From contig NC_084607.1 in the NCBI RefSeq assembly GCF_033807715.1, positions 13,838,441 to 13,902,440 on the forward strand: DNA of 64,000 bases. The letters are read 5' to 3'. The notes under the pieces are model-generated. The model was given only the letters and a program-made list of their open reading frames with translations, made no database searches and was not told the origin of the DNA. A program made the position numbers and the translations under genes. Position 1 is the stretch's first letter. The number at the start of each line of letters is the position of its first letter. This document shows, piece after piece, positions 1 through 48,800 of the stretch. This DNA is from Cololabis saira. Lineage: Eukaryota > Chordata > Actinopteri > Beloniformes > Belonidae.

Positions 1-69
1 TCCCCCTATTTCCTGTCTTTCTCTCACTGCACAGATGTATAGAAGGCAAAATCTTAATAAAAAAATCTT

Positions 70-185
70 AAAAAATCTTTAAAAAAAAAAAAAAAAATTA
101 ATCTACCTCCCAACCTCACCGCGCCCCCCCTGCAATAGCGCCGCTCCCCCCCTAGGGGGCACGCCCCCCAGTTTGGGAACGACTG
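70..185. mobile_element. End of a hAT-like element (partial)
   Basis: The GC-rich stretch ending in AGTTTGGGAACGACTG resembles the inverse of the common hAT end CAGTNGTTCCCAAACT, next to a small GGGGG/CCCCC inverted repeat. The other end was not found, so the family and left boundary are uncertain. Confidence 0.35.
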
Positions 186-2794
186 CTTAAAGTTGTTTTC
201 ATTTTCTAAATAAATTGAATTCAATCGGTTAAAACACGTTGCACTTGTGTTCAATATATAAACGATCAAATGAGTCAAAGAATTACAGATTTAACTTATT
301 TTCTCATTTTAGAAAGCTTCCTCTCTTCTCTTGGGTTTGTATTTCCACACCCACTGCAGGCTCATCTTTAGTTCATCTTTCATTTGTTTGGGACTAATGA
401 CATCGGGGGTTGGCTGTATCTATGTAGAGAGGCAAGAAGGTCTAAGTCTGCCCACTAAGGACTGAATACGGCTCAACACTTTTTGCCCAATTCAGTTTTA
501 AAATATAAAGTTTCACACTGCAAAATTGCAAGGACCTCCAGCGTTTACTACTGTGGAAAGATTCGGAAGAAAATTCAGAATCCGAGGCTGAAAACCACAG
601 CTAGACGTTTACTGCCCTTGACCTTGGAGACCAGAGGCAGCACGGCACCAGATTCTCATCTTCCACTTGCCACACATTAACACTTGGGCAGGAAGCTGCT
701 GAGTCAGTGTTTGACACTCAGACCCCCCCCCCCCCAAAAAAGGCCTCCCTTCTGCACGAGCAGGGTGTTCTAATCTGGTGGGATTAATGGTTACTTTGAA
801 CATAATTATGGATGACATCACTGCTGCTCGTCTCCTTCCACTTTCTGAAGCCAGCACACTCAGCCAGCTGACACACAGTAGGATCGTTGTTTACTTATCG
901 GTGTTTACTGTTGGTGCAGCCAGCGCATCACTTACTGCTGCAGCGAGACAACTGTTAGGATTCAGTCGTGAAACGGTTCCTCATGTGCTGGGCCATCCAG
1001 CATGAGTAAATGCTGTCACAAAGGACTCTTGTCCAAGTATCTGTATGTGATAAATCAGTGAAATCAACATGTTGCATTATACCACGGCCAAATCAACCAC
1101 GTGGACTTGTAAGTACTTAGAAAGATATCTAGCTGCATCCAGACAAGTAAACAGAGACTGTATGATATTCCGTGAGACATATGGTACCATTAACCTTTTC
1201 CTGTAATTATGTTATGGTTATTTCAGCAAGACAATGTCCGACCATCATCGTGCACGATTTACAGCAGTCGAATTACTAGTTACAGGTTGCAGAGCTGCTT
1301 TAACGTCAAACTCCAGATCTATTTATGTTTTGCGAGTACAATGGAACTGATGAAAGTTGTTTTTCTACTTGTACTGTACATGTGACTAAAGATTCAACGA
1401 ATAAGTCTTTTGTGCTTTCGGAGGAATAGTTGGAGATGGGTGTGCGTGTCTGAAAGCCGCAGAGCGAACCGCAGTTTGTGTTTTCTGTGCTGAAGGAACA
1501 GGGTAAACCAAGCATTCATGTGGACATTCCCCACCACAATAAGGACTCCTTCACAGAGCCCACTGCGGAGAAAGCAAACACTTCTGTTTTCATTCATGAG
1601 CATCTCCCTTCGTCATCCGACTCTGGGACCGTCTCTGCCTTTTCATGTCCCGCTTTCCTGGAGCCAACCTCTCTGGAACGACTCTTTTAAAAGAGTGAAT
1701 GCACAAACAAGATGCCAAATAGTCCACGGGCTAACGAAAAGGAAGTGATGAGGGGTTTCAAAGGGATTTAACGACCCACCCCGGGCTGTTTTTGATAAGA
1801 ACAATGACTGGAAGGAAATCAGATGCTGCTCATGTGGTAACTTTTTGAGTCCTGGAAGGTCAAACTGTTTTCATGCACTGAGGCATAAGACATTTTTCTA
1901 TGTATAGTCTGTTGTTGTATATTTTATACAACAACTCAAATAAAGTCAAATTAATGAAAAGAGGCTGCAAATAACCATCTTTCTTCTTCTTTTTTCTAAA
2001 TTTGCATTTTCTGTAACGTCGCAGCTTTTCCCGTCTTGATATTGTACAGCTGTCAGACCTAATCACAGAGCCCTCACGGCTTCCAGCGTCATTATTTTCT
2101 GCACACTGAAGACATTTGAACAAAAGCATGCGGCAGTAGGACGGAGCGAAAGCTGCGAGCTGAACCCTCTGACAAAGACGGGAATGTCTCCAGCTGGCTG
2201 CTGAGATTAGGATCCATAAAGGAAATCCTTCCTGCACACCACATCACCATCAGCACTCTTAACACGCGCTGGATGTTTAACCACGTCCAGGTTCTGAAAA
2301 GCCCTTTACAATCTACACATGCACCGATACTGTGCTACATATTATTTTAATTCCCTCAATATAGAAAATAAAGCACAATAGGGGTTTGCTGAAGGACGTT
2401 TGAACACGCGCCAGGGCTGGCGAGCAAATCTGCCCACCTGCATTATGAATGCAGGCTAGTGAAATTAAGTCAAGACTGCAGAGTTAGCTGAAGTTCTTCA
2501 GACGTCATGCGATCACGATTAACGCAAAAATGTTGATAAAAGAAGCCTAATGTTTTCCAGAACGAGCCTAGACTATTTTTAATTTGTTTCGGACGTTGAA
2601 TGGTGTGTGATATGTAACCGTCTGGTCATCTTTGGTCCCGTTAAAAAGAAACTGCACCGTGAAACACAACCCGCCTCTTCACCGTGTCTGCTGCTGTAAC
2701 TCCATGGAGTATCTGTGAGACATTAAATTAAAACAGTACTGGAGTTTCTATCGCTGCTTTCATGTGCGTTTGGGCTTCTCCAACTTCCACCACA
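186..2794. other. Non-coding stretch, nothing recognised
   Basis: I see no exon with supported splice sites or homology on either strand, only short chance ORFs and a short C run at 722-735. It lies downstream of baiap3. Confidence 0.5.
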
Positions 2795-3191
2795 AGAGGT
2801 TTTCTCTTATAAAACAGCACCTGAGTGGAATAACATCCCACAGAACATTAGAGAGTCCATTTCATACAATGTCTTCAAATATAATCTTAGGAATTGGTTG
2901 ATCGATAATCAAAGATGTGAACATTGATGTGTATACTATCGATGTGGGGATGAACTGTGTATATTGTAAGGGTTGAATTATATATGTTATATGTTATTGC
3001 TGATGTGTTTGTACTTGTGTTTTAATCTTTTTTTACTAGGTACTAGCCTATTATTTCTGGCAGGGGGACTGCCAATGTAAACTAGCCTTTTGGCTACAAT
3101 TGGGTACATTTACATTTTATTTTATAAAATGTTTCTTAATGTATGTTGTCCCTCTCTAACAAATAAAAATAAACTGAAACTGAAACTGAAA
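2795..3191 (+). mobile_element. 3' end of a non-LTR retrotransposon
   Basis: The plus strand at about 2826-2906 reads EWNNIPQNIRESISYNVFKY, then NLRNWLI, the usual C-terminus of fish LINE reverse transcriptase proteins. A 3'UTR follows and ends in AAATAAACTGAAACTGAAAC, a short tandem tail typical of a LINE 3' end. Strongly 5' truncated; clade not assigned. Confidence 0.6.
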
Positions 3192-4451
3192 CACGAGTGC
3201 GAGTGCTGCGGCAAAAGCGTTTTCATGGTCATTAAAGTGATGCTCACATTTTACGTCATTAAAACACATCATTCAACTTAGAATCCTAGTTGTGAGTTTA
3301 TTTTAAAAACCTTCTTATTGTTAACTTAAATCAAAACACCAGAAAATCAATTATTTCATAAGTGTATAACTGGGGTCGTATCTCTGGCTCAACTCTCCCT
3401 TTTGTCTTAATAATGTTGCGATGCTATGAATTGTGGATAATGTTTTGGTTTGTTTGTAAAGTCTTTCGTTGGTTAGGAAGTTTCATGACTGAGGGAAATG
3501 ACCCCTAAAGTATTTAGGTGATAAGAGCACATTGAATTCCCTGAAATAGTGAAGAAAGAGCTTTGAAAATAAATGTGATCCTTCACAAAAGGTGAGAGAT
3601 AAGTCAGACCCACAATTCTTTGCGACTGCAACAGGCAAGGAGAGCAATGCTTCTTAATGTTCATCCTGTCATACTCCCCTGGAATTCACTGAGTTGAATT
3701 TGAGGGTAGAAGAGGCCAGAGGGAAATAATGTCAAATAATGTATGCACATACTTCCCAAGTCCTAACTTGGATTTCTCTTCATTCCCTCAAACTCGTGAT
3801 GTTTTTAACAAATTCATTGAAGGGTGCTTCCATGTTCAATCACACCTGGTGTCTGTGGACACGTGCATATAAGTGCTTTAACGGTGATGTGCATCTAATG
3901 AGAATGTGCTGAAGCCCATGTGTCCATGTCGATGGCGGCTTCAAGCTGCACTCGCTCCGTTACTTTATTGGGATCAGTCATCACGGCTCTGTGTGTAGAT
4001 GAAGAAATGATTCTGCCAGGGATTGGGTTGAAAGGCCCGGCAAATCACTGGCCACGGCCCAGACATCATCCCATTTGCATTCCTCGAGGGCAGGCTGTCC
4101 AATATTATCCCAGCTCACTCCAACAAAGGCCTCTGATGCCACAAAGGACTTGCTGTGCCGATGTCTTCCCACATCACATACACTGGAGAGGAGAGGCCGA
4201 CTTCACAAGTGCCTAATTATGCCGACCCCAAAGCGAGGGATGCACCTGCAGACACAGGTGTTTATGTGATTACCAGGGCAGGACCCTTCCCTCAAAGCAA
4301 ACGTCTAGCAGTCCTGCCAGTGGCAGACATTTATTAAGTCTCATGCAGGCTTTCGTTCCCTGAAATCCTTTAAGGAGAACTGCAGAGATGCATCAGGTGC
4401 CCTTTTTTCTTCTTCTATTCTCTAACAGGAACTGCAGAGTCATATGTATAA
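3192..4451. other. Non-coding stretch, nothing recognised
   Basis: No supported exons. Overlapping ORFs at about 3920-4337 occur in several frames with no recognisable motif, and are taken as chance. Confidence 0.4.
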
Positions 4452-5215
4452 TAGGGTTGCCACCTTTCAGAAATAGAAATAAGGGACGCCCTGATTTCAG
4501 CAGCGCAGGAGCCAAAAAAAAGCCCCAAAACTTCTAAACTGAATAAAAATGTGTTTTATTTTATATGAAAAAACAAAATGCTTTGATTTAAAGTTTAAAG
4601 TGCTTTAATAGCATTGAACTTGCATGACTGTAGAGACAGCCAACCATACTAGCAACTGAAATAGCCTCCTATTCTATGTATGTCCACATCAGCCAAGGTG
4701 TAGAATATAGCTACAGGTGAAGAATATGGTGTAAAAGTTAATTTATTTCAATAATTCAACTAGAATATGGTGTAAAAGTTAATTTATTTCAATAATTCAA
4801 CTAGAATATGGTGTAAAAGTTAATTTATTTCAATAATTCAACTAGAATATGGTGTAAAGTTAACTTATTTCAATAATTCAACTAGAATATGGTGTAAAAG
4901 TTAATTTATTTCAATAATTCAACTAGAATATGGTGTAAAAGTTAATTTATTTCAATAATTCAACTAGAATATGGTGTAAAGTTAACTTATTTCAATAATT
5001 CAACTAGAATATGGTGTAAAAGTTAATTTATTTCAATAATTCAACTAGAATATGGTGTAAAGGTTAATTTATTTCAATAATTCAACTAGAATATGGTGTA
5101 AAAGTTAATGAAAATACGGTACAAATCGCGTCCCGTATTAGTTCAATACGGGACGCAACATTTTTTTCTCAAATAAAGGACAATTCCGTATTTTACGGGA
5201 CGGGTGGCAACCCTA
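4452..5215 (+). mobile_element. hAT-type non-autonomous element, copy A, with internal minisatellite
   Basis: The terminal inverted repeats are TAGGGTTGCCACC and GGTGGCAACCCTA, flanked by a perfect 8-bp target duplication ATGTATAA (4444-4451 and 5216-5223). An 8-bp duplication and TAGGG ends are hAT hallmarks. No transposase is left. A second copy in opposite orientation is at 57245-57924. Its middle is a 41-bp tandem repeat. Confidence 0.85.
4722..5108 (+). repeat. 41-bp minisatellite inside the hAT copy A
   Basis: About 9.5 units beginning GAATATGGTGTAAAAGTTAA, period 41 bp. Units 4 and 7 share the same 40-bp variant (GTAAAGTTAAC), giving a hint of a three-unit higher-order period. The related element at 57245-57924 has only one unit. 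Confidence 0.9.
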
Positions 5216-5223
5216 ATGTATAA

Positions 5224-8200
5224 GCATGTTAGCTTAGCTAATGATGGCAATGATGCCCTCCTCATCCTTTTACATCAGGTGTTGGCCAGGTCTGTGGAAA
5301 TGTGAAATCCGACACGTGCACCTGCGTGGGCGACCCAGGTTGAGCTTCTGCAGCAGGACGACACTGGATCTGCTGCGGAACATGTCTGTTTGGAGGATTA
5401 GGCTTGTTTGAGGGAAGATAAGACATTGCAGGATCAGTGCAGCGTTAAATGAATCTGCCAGAGCCAGCAGAGGAGCAGCAGCAATGCAGGGTCTCTGCCA
5501 ACATTCCTGGGGATCAAAACCACCTGAAGTCTCCTCTTCCTACCCTCAAATATTAAAAAAAATCTGATAAGGAGAGCTCGGTGTCATTTGTAAAACCAAT
5601 GGAACGATCTGCTGGAGTTATAAGGCTTTGTTCTGAATGAGAGTAACATCAAATCAGAGAAGGAGTTGTGCTTCAGTCGTGGCTTACGGAAGTTCTTTAA
5701 AACAGCAGTGTTGGAGTCAGATAAGTACTTGAACAAATACTTACAAATCTGCAGTACTTTAGGTTTTGGATTGTGTTCAGCTTTTTGCTCCAGCAGTGCT
5801 GTTAATCTTTAAGGGACTCTGGAAGTAAAATGACCTTAAGTCAATTATTACATGTAAGGAGGTGAACAAAAGCAGTTTTGAAGCTGAGTATTATTTGTTT
5901 CCAGTAAAATGACAATTAGTTTAAGCGCAGTGGGGAATGGAGTTAACTCAGATTAAATTGCTGTTTTAAGCCTCTGGCACGTATAAAAAATGTAATTTTG
6001 CTAAAGTGAGAGTGAGGCCAGACAAACCAAAGTAATTTTAATTCAGTCCAATTTAATTTTCAGCCATCCGAAGACACTTTACACAGGAAGTATTAAAAAT
6101 GTACAAAGTTAAATAAAAAAGTGCATTATTTTTTATTTTTTTATCATCTGAGTCCAAATTATACTCCAATTCAGTCCACTTCATTGTTTTTCAAGCATAA
6201 TCCATTTAATTTAATCCATTTCATTCAATTCAGAGTCCAAAATTCAAATTTTACGTTGTGCCAGTTTCATAAAATATATAGTATATGGAAATATTGGCTA
6301 AGGAAGCCAACATATCGGATTTGGTTTCTATTTCAGTGGGGTCCCCCATTCTGAGCACGCATGAAACAACAGTGGTGAAAAAAAGAAAAAGCAAAATAGA
6401 CTCGGGGAGGTTTCCCATCTCCCTCAGTGGGCTGGGGTTGAGACGACAATAATAATGACATATACACACAAGAAGATTACGCATATGTCTTCAAGTTATC
6501 TATCAAACGTATAGGATATACGGAAAAGGAAACTTTTATGCCTGCTGTTAAAGTTGCAGATGATTCACGGTTTCCACAGAGCTGATATTTATGACCAAAC
6601 TGGCAAGTGTCAGAAGCAGAGGCCGTAAACTCTTCTGCTTTTGCGTCAATTGACGGTGGTTTTGGCAACAGTCGGTAGACGACTAAACGAAGAGGTGCTA
6701 GGCAACTGAAAAGTTGTTCCTCTACACGAAGTTCTTTTATACACTCTCTGTACACTTAAGAACGTTAAACATACTTTGCTTTACCTGTAGGGACTCTATC
6801 ACCACATTTCTCTTCACGTCAGAGGCTCAAAATTGCAATTTTAAGTGTTATAACTTTATCTCAGACTCATTCTCACTCAAACCTTCTTTAATTCATATCG
6901 GTTTGGTCACTAATTCACACTCCATAACAGCTTATGACTGACTTGGGTTTGTTTTCCCTCTGGAATGCTATTGCACACCATCATTTAGGATTTAGAGTGT
7001 GTATTTTTCTCTTAGCACCAAGTCCCAGTCTGGGGAAAACATGATGTGATCACTTGGAGCCTTTTACCTCTTTGATGGTGGCAGATGAAGCTCATCTGGA
7101 TATCTGAAAGCAGTACTAATTTCCTATAGTTCAACATGACCGTTATTATTAAAGTGTGGATTTGTGAAATCACGACGACACCTAGTGGTGGGAACTGGAA
7201 CGCCCTCTGTCTCAATGCTGCATGTCATTAAACATACCTGTGGCTTGTATTTCAGCTCCCACTGGGGATGAAATGAAACTGGTGGAAAGTATGAGAGGTT
7301 TCAAGACGCACGGCTCCACTGAAGCATGAAAAAGCTGTCACATGCACCAGAGATGAAGTGAGCACAGTTGCTGCCTTGAGGCCATGAAGTCTGCATGGGA
7401 GGACAAGGTCCAACCCACACCTGAGCCGACACGCAAGCTTCTAATTTAAAAAGTATCGACTCTCATCCAGAGTACCGACAGTCATGTCCTCCGGCTAAGA
7501 GAAATCCTGGTCTGATCAAATATCCTTGCAGTCCTTTTACAGATGTGGACGGTAAAGCCACTCAGCGCCGCCGCGCTGCCGTGGCTCTGTAATGTCACAG
7601 GGGACATGATGGAGACCACTGCTTTAGTGGTTCACGTGGCTTTTTGGATGTGAATGTGTTTGATCTCCAGCGAGCTGCTGCAGATAGGAGGCAAACCGTG
7701 AAAAGGTCAAAGAAAGCCAGAGACGGCTCTGGGAGTAGGAGGGTGGCGGGAGACGAGGTGACGGAAATGAGCGCGGCGCAGAAAGGTTAAGGTCAGCCTG
7801 TGGACGTTCCACCTGCTGAGCTGCAGCGCGTGCGAACAGCAGAACTTTCACACCGTAATTCAGACACATTTAAACAAATCATACTCACGCCAGGGAAGTT
7901 ACGAAGCTGAAATTCAAATACAATCTTTTATTAAGGTGTTAGACATCTTCCAAAGGTATAATCCAATAAACAGCAAACACAGGAATTTACAATTCAAGGA
8001 CAAATTATTCACTGTCACAATAACAAACTGAAAGTTTTTTGCCTCTTCAAAATACTTTCCACCGGCTTTCACCTTCACATCTGACTGACTGTCCTGGAAC
8101 CTGGTGCTTTTTTGATGTTGTCTTTTCAGAACAGAACCGCTAGTTCTCCAGAAACTGCTTTTTTAATAAAAGGATGTCAGAGGTGACAATTGTGAACCCG

Positions 8201-9924
8201 AGCAATGACCAGATTCTGTTCGGTTCTGTTCAATCTTCACAATTTAGTCTGAATACTGACTATTTCTGCCACTTTTTCCAAGCTGGCCAGTAAAAATTAT
8301 GATATATTAACAACGTCATGAGAAATAACCTGAATATTTATTTTATTTTAACTAACACCTTTTTTTGTCTGTGAAAAGGGCAACACTGAGTTTACTGTGA
8401 TTGAGCACAGACAGTATTTCCTTAACAATAGTTAATAATCAAGCTAAGAATCTGGAAAAAGACACGTTATTCATCAAAGATTATCCCTCTTAAATTTAAA
8501 GACGCGTCATTGGGATCCTAGATTTTACTTCACAGCATAATATTACTTTTACTTGACTATATAACGGTTTTATACTCAAAATGAGTTTGCATTGTTCCGT
8601 TTTCTTTTTCTCTGTAAACATCACGCCAGAGCGTCTGGTTTGAAAGTAATGCAGATTCTCAACTATTTCAGTTCCACACTAAAAGTATTCAACGTTTCTG
8701 AACACGAGTAGGGGTTGACAGTGAGGAAAAGTGATTTATAAAAGTACAGTGGGAATTTGAAAGGAAACGTTTGGGGAATTTGCTTATAAGCCTTTCCCAT
8801 CGATGGCTGCAGCAGACACACGTTTTATTTCTCTTGGGATGATAAACTCTGCATTCACACCATCAGGCTGAAGTTCGCTTCGGTTTGATATTCGTTTTTC
8901 CATCATATGAGGGAAAGAAACACCCAACAGCAGAGCGGGTTATTGGACGCACAGCAGTGATGTTTAGCTGAGCCCTTTTATCAAACTGTGACAGCAGATA
9001 AGCTAATTCCCAAAATATTGGTATATTTCTTTAAAAATTCTGCAAAGGCTAGTCTTAATTCTACCTGATACGCTTTCAAAACAAACAAATAGAACATAAA
9101 GGCGGTTGTTGTTCGGATGGACCGAAGGATTTCCTGCACCTGAAGCAAACACCTGAACAACCGCTGTGAATGCAAGACGCCCTCCAGGCACCCACACTTT
9201 TTGGATTTCTTTTTTTTTTTTGTGCATCATCTTCACAACGTCACTGGGCAACAACAAGGCACAACACAAGCCGCTAATGTAAACTTACGCCACTATCAAA
9301 ATGCTGTCGGTGTGAGGATTCGGGTGATAAAGTTGTCAGAACGTGCTACACAGGTTTTTTTTCCCCCTTTTTTTTTTGGGAGTATTTTTTCACAACATAT
9401 CTGTTACTACTTTGTGGTCATGTCATCTAAAATGGCAACTTCCAATATAAAATCGTAATCTTGTACACCCAACAGCAACTTCTAAAAGCTTGAACGCGTA
9501 CTCTTTTCTGCAAATACTTTTAAAAACTTCAGTAAAAACATCGAACACCTGTGATTCGTTTGTTGAATGCTTTTGCCGAGGACTGGTTTCACACCTAGAC
9601 CTGCTTCCAACACTAGGACCCGTTTCCTGGACAACCTTCACTCTGAAAAGTCAGATTAGAAACACGTCACGTAAATATTGTATTGTATGGTCTGTTTCTT
9701 TATTCTTTTTTGTTTCTACAAGGTTTTTCAGCTTCCTTGAGCGTCCTGTGATGATGATTCAGTTCATCTGTAATTCTTTTTTGTGTTATCTTGTCTTTGT
9801 TGCCACTCTCGTTATAAAGCTTTTGAGACCACTCAATATTTCCTCCTCAACGAGTAAGATTTGATATAGTTCAGATAATTATTTTTGCTTTAAAAAGGGG
9901 TTTTGAAATCCTTTAATTCCTTAA
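5224..9924. other. Non-coding stretch with diverged dispersed repeats
   Basis: No supported exons. Part of it (about 6150-6390) resembles 27086-27300, and about 6715-6800 resembles 59740-59815, so it contains old dispersed repeats. Otherwise nothing was recognised. Confidence 0.45.
6150..6390 (+). repeat. Diverged dispersed repeat, copy 1
   Basis: Shares an ordered set of words with 27086-27300 (CAATTCATTG-type, GAGTCCAAAATT, GTGCCA, CTGAGCA, AAAATAGACT). This is enough to suggest common origin, but too diverged to classify. Confidence 0.4.
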
Positions 9925-10253
9925 AGGCAGGGTAAGCCATTGTATGCTTTTTTTTAAAACCACATTCAGTCTCCTCACCATCAGCTGGCATTCACAGTCC
10001 CGGCTCCGTAAGCTGGAACCAATCAGAGTAGGACCCCGACTCATAGCAAATGTTACTCCAGCCAGTCACCAACAGTGGCAGGATTCATGTTTGCTCACAT
10101 GAAACTGGGCAGGGACCCGGGCAAGTTCATGAGGGAGTTTTCTCCAGTAACACTTGAGGAAGATGGAGGGAGGAGGTAGCTGCCCATGTTTTGATCATCT
10201 TTCTTTCAACTATCAACAGATGAAACATCATCAAGAAATTGCTTACCCTGCCT
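9925..10253. mobile_element. TTAA-flanked MITE (Kolobok- or piggyBac-like)
   Basis: 329 bp with ends AGGCAGGGTAAGCCATT and AATTGCTTACCCTGCCT, flanked by TTAA on both sides (9921-9924, 10254-10257). The TTAA target plus AGG start fits Kolobok better than piggyBac. No coding capacity. Confidence 0.7.
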
Positions 10254-10257
10254 TTAA

Positions 10258-11923
10258 CAATGAAGCAACGCTTTAATTTTCCTAATAAAATAAATCTAGT
10301 TGGTTCCTGGGTGTATTTTTACCCTCAAATGTTCTTCTTTTTTTTTTTCCTTCTAAAATATTAAGATCCCGGTCTTTGAAGTCGCTCACATGGCTTTGGG
10401 AGGAAGGCAACAGATAAGGCTGAATTTTTCCAGCCGGTTCAGTGAGAGCTGCTGCAGGCAAGGAAGTATAATTATACATCTGTACAGGTTCATTATTCTT
10501 TTCTTCTTTCCTCTCTGCCCTGAAGAGAAGTCTCAAATGTCCAAGACTGCACTGATTCGAAGTCGGGATGACCCAGGTTATCTAATGTTGGATATTTTTT
10601 ACCAGAGCCATCTGAACATCTGATCTCTTAGGCAGCAATTAGTTTTATTTCCCCTTATAAATATCGCTAAAACTCCACCATCTGGCCATAAGACCACCCA
10701 CTGTTTCACAGATTGCATTATCTTTGGAGTCATCAAGGGTCAATTACAGATCATCAAGATGTCCTGATGTACCCCCATTAATATGCAAAGATGAACAATC
10801 TGTGCAGATGTACGCTTATTGGCAAAGGAGAGAAAACAATGGTGAAAAACAGTGTTCATTTTAACGGTATAAATAAAAAACAATGTGTTGTTATAAAATC
10901 ACTTCAGCTTCTTTACTTCAACTCTTTTTTTCTATCCGTCACTGCTTAGTTTTGTTTCGGCCCCCTTACGAAGAGGAATCCTAGATCTGCCACTGCTTCA
11001 TACAGTTTTCTTGTATGATGCTCTTTCCTGAAAAACTGAACAAATATCTCTTTAAACATCTCTCCGTTGAGTTTTTTGGTGCTGTGCTCACTCAACAAGA
11101 GCCCGAGTTAAAATAATTGGTCTTCTTGGCACTTAAGTGGCACTGTTTTTGGCCTCTTGGATGACCTGCTGCTAGCTCTGTGAGGAGCAATCAGAAAAGC
11201 AGAATGAACTGGAGCGCTGGCGTTTGCCTCGGGGGAGCGTTAGGCCTCCCTGCAGCTGATCTCTCTGACCGGCCTTAAAACTCTCAGACTCAGGCTCTCC
11301 AAAGCTGCGCCGCCTCTTCCTCTTTTTTTTTGCTCCCAAAATGCGTATTCTTAGCCATCGTAAAAAGTGAGAAATAAATGCTGGCTCATACCGTACATCC
11401 ACATCCTAAACAAGCTTTCGTGCAGCTCATCTCCACAGTGAAGAACGTGAAACTCATCATTTAAATTCCCCCTGCAACGAATGAGAAGATCTGAGGTATA
11501 AATTTAGACGTCAGAATGATAACTATAGGATATACAATGTGTTAGCTACTTCCACAAAATAGTTTATGTTAAATCTATCATATCAAAGTTTAGACAACAA
11601 AGATAACACTTCATTTAAAAAAAATATAGACTGGTAACATTTAGCATCAACTATTCATTAAATACTAAAAATAGACTTTGACTGAGACAGCATAGAGTTG
11701 CACAGTGACAGGATGTTCATCTCCCAGCGAGGAAACAGGGAATCGCTTCACCGTATTCCTTTTTTGTTTTTTTTTTTTTTCATTTTGGTATCAATACTGA
11801 ACGGACAATACATTAGGACGGGGAGAAAAAAAAAATCAAACATTGTAAACATTTTACCGGTACAAAAGCACATGTCGCGAGACGTGATCAGAAAAACAGC
11901 AATACGGCCAACACTGACAGGTT
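10258..11923 (-). other. Presumed baiap3 3'UTR and downstream sequence
   Basis: Continues past the stop codon of baiap3 on the minus strand. No further exon or gene was recognised. The far end of the 3'UTR is not resolved. Confidence 0.45.
10644..10649 (-). terminator. Possible baiap3 poly(A) signal
   Basis: AATAAA on the minus strand, the nearest canonical hexamer I found about 1.3 kb past the baiap3 stop codon. It would give a 3'UTR of about 1.3 kb. Variant hexamers closer to the stop cannot be excluded, so this is only a candidate. Confidence 0.3.
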
Positions 11924-46885
<34,962 letters not shown>

Positions 46886-46894
46886 GACGGTTCA

Positions 46895-48450
46895 CTGGCG
46901 ACGACAGAGAGCAGACATCAACACTCCGACCCCCTCAACGCCTTTAGTTCCGGCAGTGATGTCGCATGAATTAGAACTGCTGAACCAAATAATGCACTCC
47001 GTGCATGCTTTTCATGTAATTCTCCATTTGTGTCTTTGTCCAAAAGGAGCTCTGTAAATTACACAGTTTGAGCATCATTGCGCTGTGTTCCACTTCTGTC
47101 AGAATCCAATAGAGACTGGTGTCATAGAAACATAAAAGGACCAGAAAAAGAGCAAGTAAACTCCAAAGTTTAGACGCAGTATATCTGCTCTGTTATAGAA
47201 TATAAAGACTCAAATGACTTATCAAACGTCTTCTCTCATCCAGGGTTGTACTTGCAAACTTTGGGATTTTAGGTTCGACACCAGTATTTACATACTTTGA
47301 AACAATTGTTGCAACAAATGTAATATTATCTATGACTAAGTGTTATAACCAGAGAATGAAAATACAATTGAACTGGTGGTTGTTCAATTATACACTTCTG
47401 CCTTTATAAAACAATATACGGCTTTGTTTTATTGTTGTTTTTTGTGAATTGCTTTCCCTTGCAAATGAAGGGTATTTGTAGTTACAGACTAAGTTTAACC
47501 ATTAGTACCCCACTGTAATGGTTTCATGCTTGTTTTTACATCGAAACATCACAATCATCTGATCGTATTAAATATAAAGCAAATATAACCTCGATCACCC
47601 AACAATGTTAAACCTATTTTTGTTTTAGTTCCATGATCTTTGTAGAGGGAAGTAGCCTTTCTTCTAGCCGCCACCTGACATAAACCACCCTTCTTTGAGC
47701 TGCCATGGACTTTAACATTTAACAAGCTCAGAGAGAGAGCTGTACGATCTCAAATGTAGCTCTCTCTCTCTCTTCTTTTATTTCAAGAGTTCAGTCTGGC
47801 CTGGGGGTAAATTTGCTCCACTCCGGGGAAGATTGGCAACTACCTTGATTGCTTCCTACGTGGGAACAATCTTTCTCAAGAAGACAAGAGCTCCAAACTG
47901 CTTGGAACTGGTTTTTCTACCTTGTCCAGATTTTCATGCAGCAACAACATTATAATTATCTTAAACTACTGCTTATGTCCTGCCATTTTGGCGTTGTGTT
48001 AACACACACCTAAGTCTGCAAGCCTGCTGGAGATTAATTACTCAAGAGCTGATGATTAGCAGCAACTGGCTCCAATTTAACACTTCCTCTGGACGCAATA
48101 AGGACATGTTCAGCATTTTTTTATGGCTTAATTTATGTTAAATAAATAATGGTACAGTGACAAAAAGTTACATTATTGTTCAACTGAGGTTGAATTAGAC
48201 AAATACCCATTACATTAGATCATTTCTAATATAGCTTTATATTAAAAAAGAACAAAAAAAGTACAATAGTAAAGAAGCAGCATATCCTAAAGTAATTTTC
48301 TTTTCCTTGATGGACTAAAGAAGATAAAGATAAATGTATGATAAAAGCCTTTTGAACTCATTTTCTAGTCTACAACGCAGATTTGCATAACTTTTATAAG
48401 CATTGAGCAAAAGTAAAAAAAGACAGGTATTCATAAGAAAATGTAGATAA
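46895..48450. other. baiap3 5' intron or upstream region
   Basis: A splice acceptor at 46895 implies this is intron of the baiap3 5' leader. No first exon recognised here. Includes a short AG/CT repeat at 47755-47775. Confidence 0.4.
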
Positions 48451-48451
48451 T

Positions 48452-48800
48452 TCAATTCAATTCAATTCAAAACACTTTATTTGTCCCCGAGGGGCAATTT
48501 AAAAGGCATAAGGAGCAGCATTAAAAGATAACATACATACATAGGGTGTACAGTTAAAAATATCCAAGCTACTGCCAGTAAAAGTGCTTTGTGCTTAATG
48601 TTAAAATGCTATGTGGATTAAGTCAGTCGCCGTTGAGACAGGGAGGGGTCGTTGTTTAAGAGCTGGACTGCTCTGGGGACAAAGGTGGCTGGGGATAAAG
48701 TTAAAGCAGTCATGAGTTTCTTCTCTAGGTATCCCAATACTATCCAAGTACTTGCAGATAAAGTTATTTTTGGGTTAGTAACACTGTAAAGAAAGAAACT
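48452..48800 (-). mobile_element. Rex1/Babar-like LINE 3' end
   Basis: On the minus strand, FVPRAVQLLNNDPSLSQRRL then a stop (about 48624-48690) is a LINE C-terminus. It is followed by AAATTGCCCCTCGGGGACAA and a TTGAAT tail (48452-48471 on plus, ATTCA units). 5' truncated. Confidence 0.65.

Noticed and set aside
3920..4337. Overlapping ORFs on both strands
   Set aside because: Several frames open at once, no homology recognised, no splice signals.
4722..5108. Regular 41-bp units resembling a CRISPR-like array
   Set aside because: Units are directly contiguous with no spacers, and lie within a eukaryotic hAT-type element.
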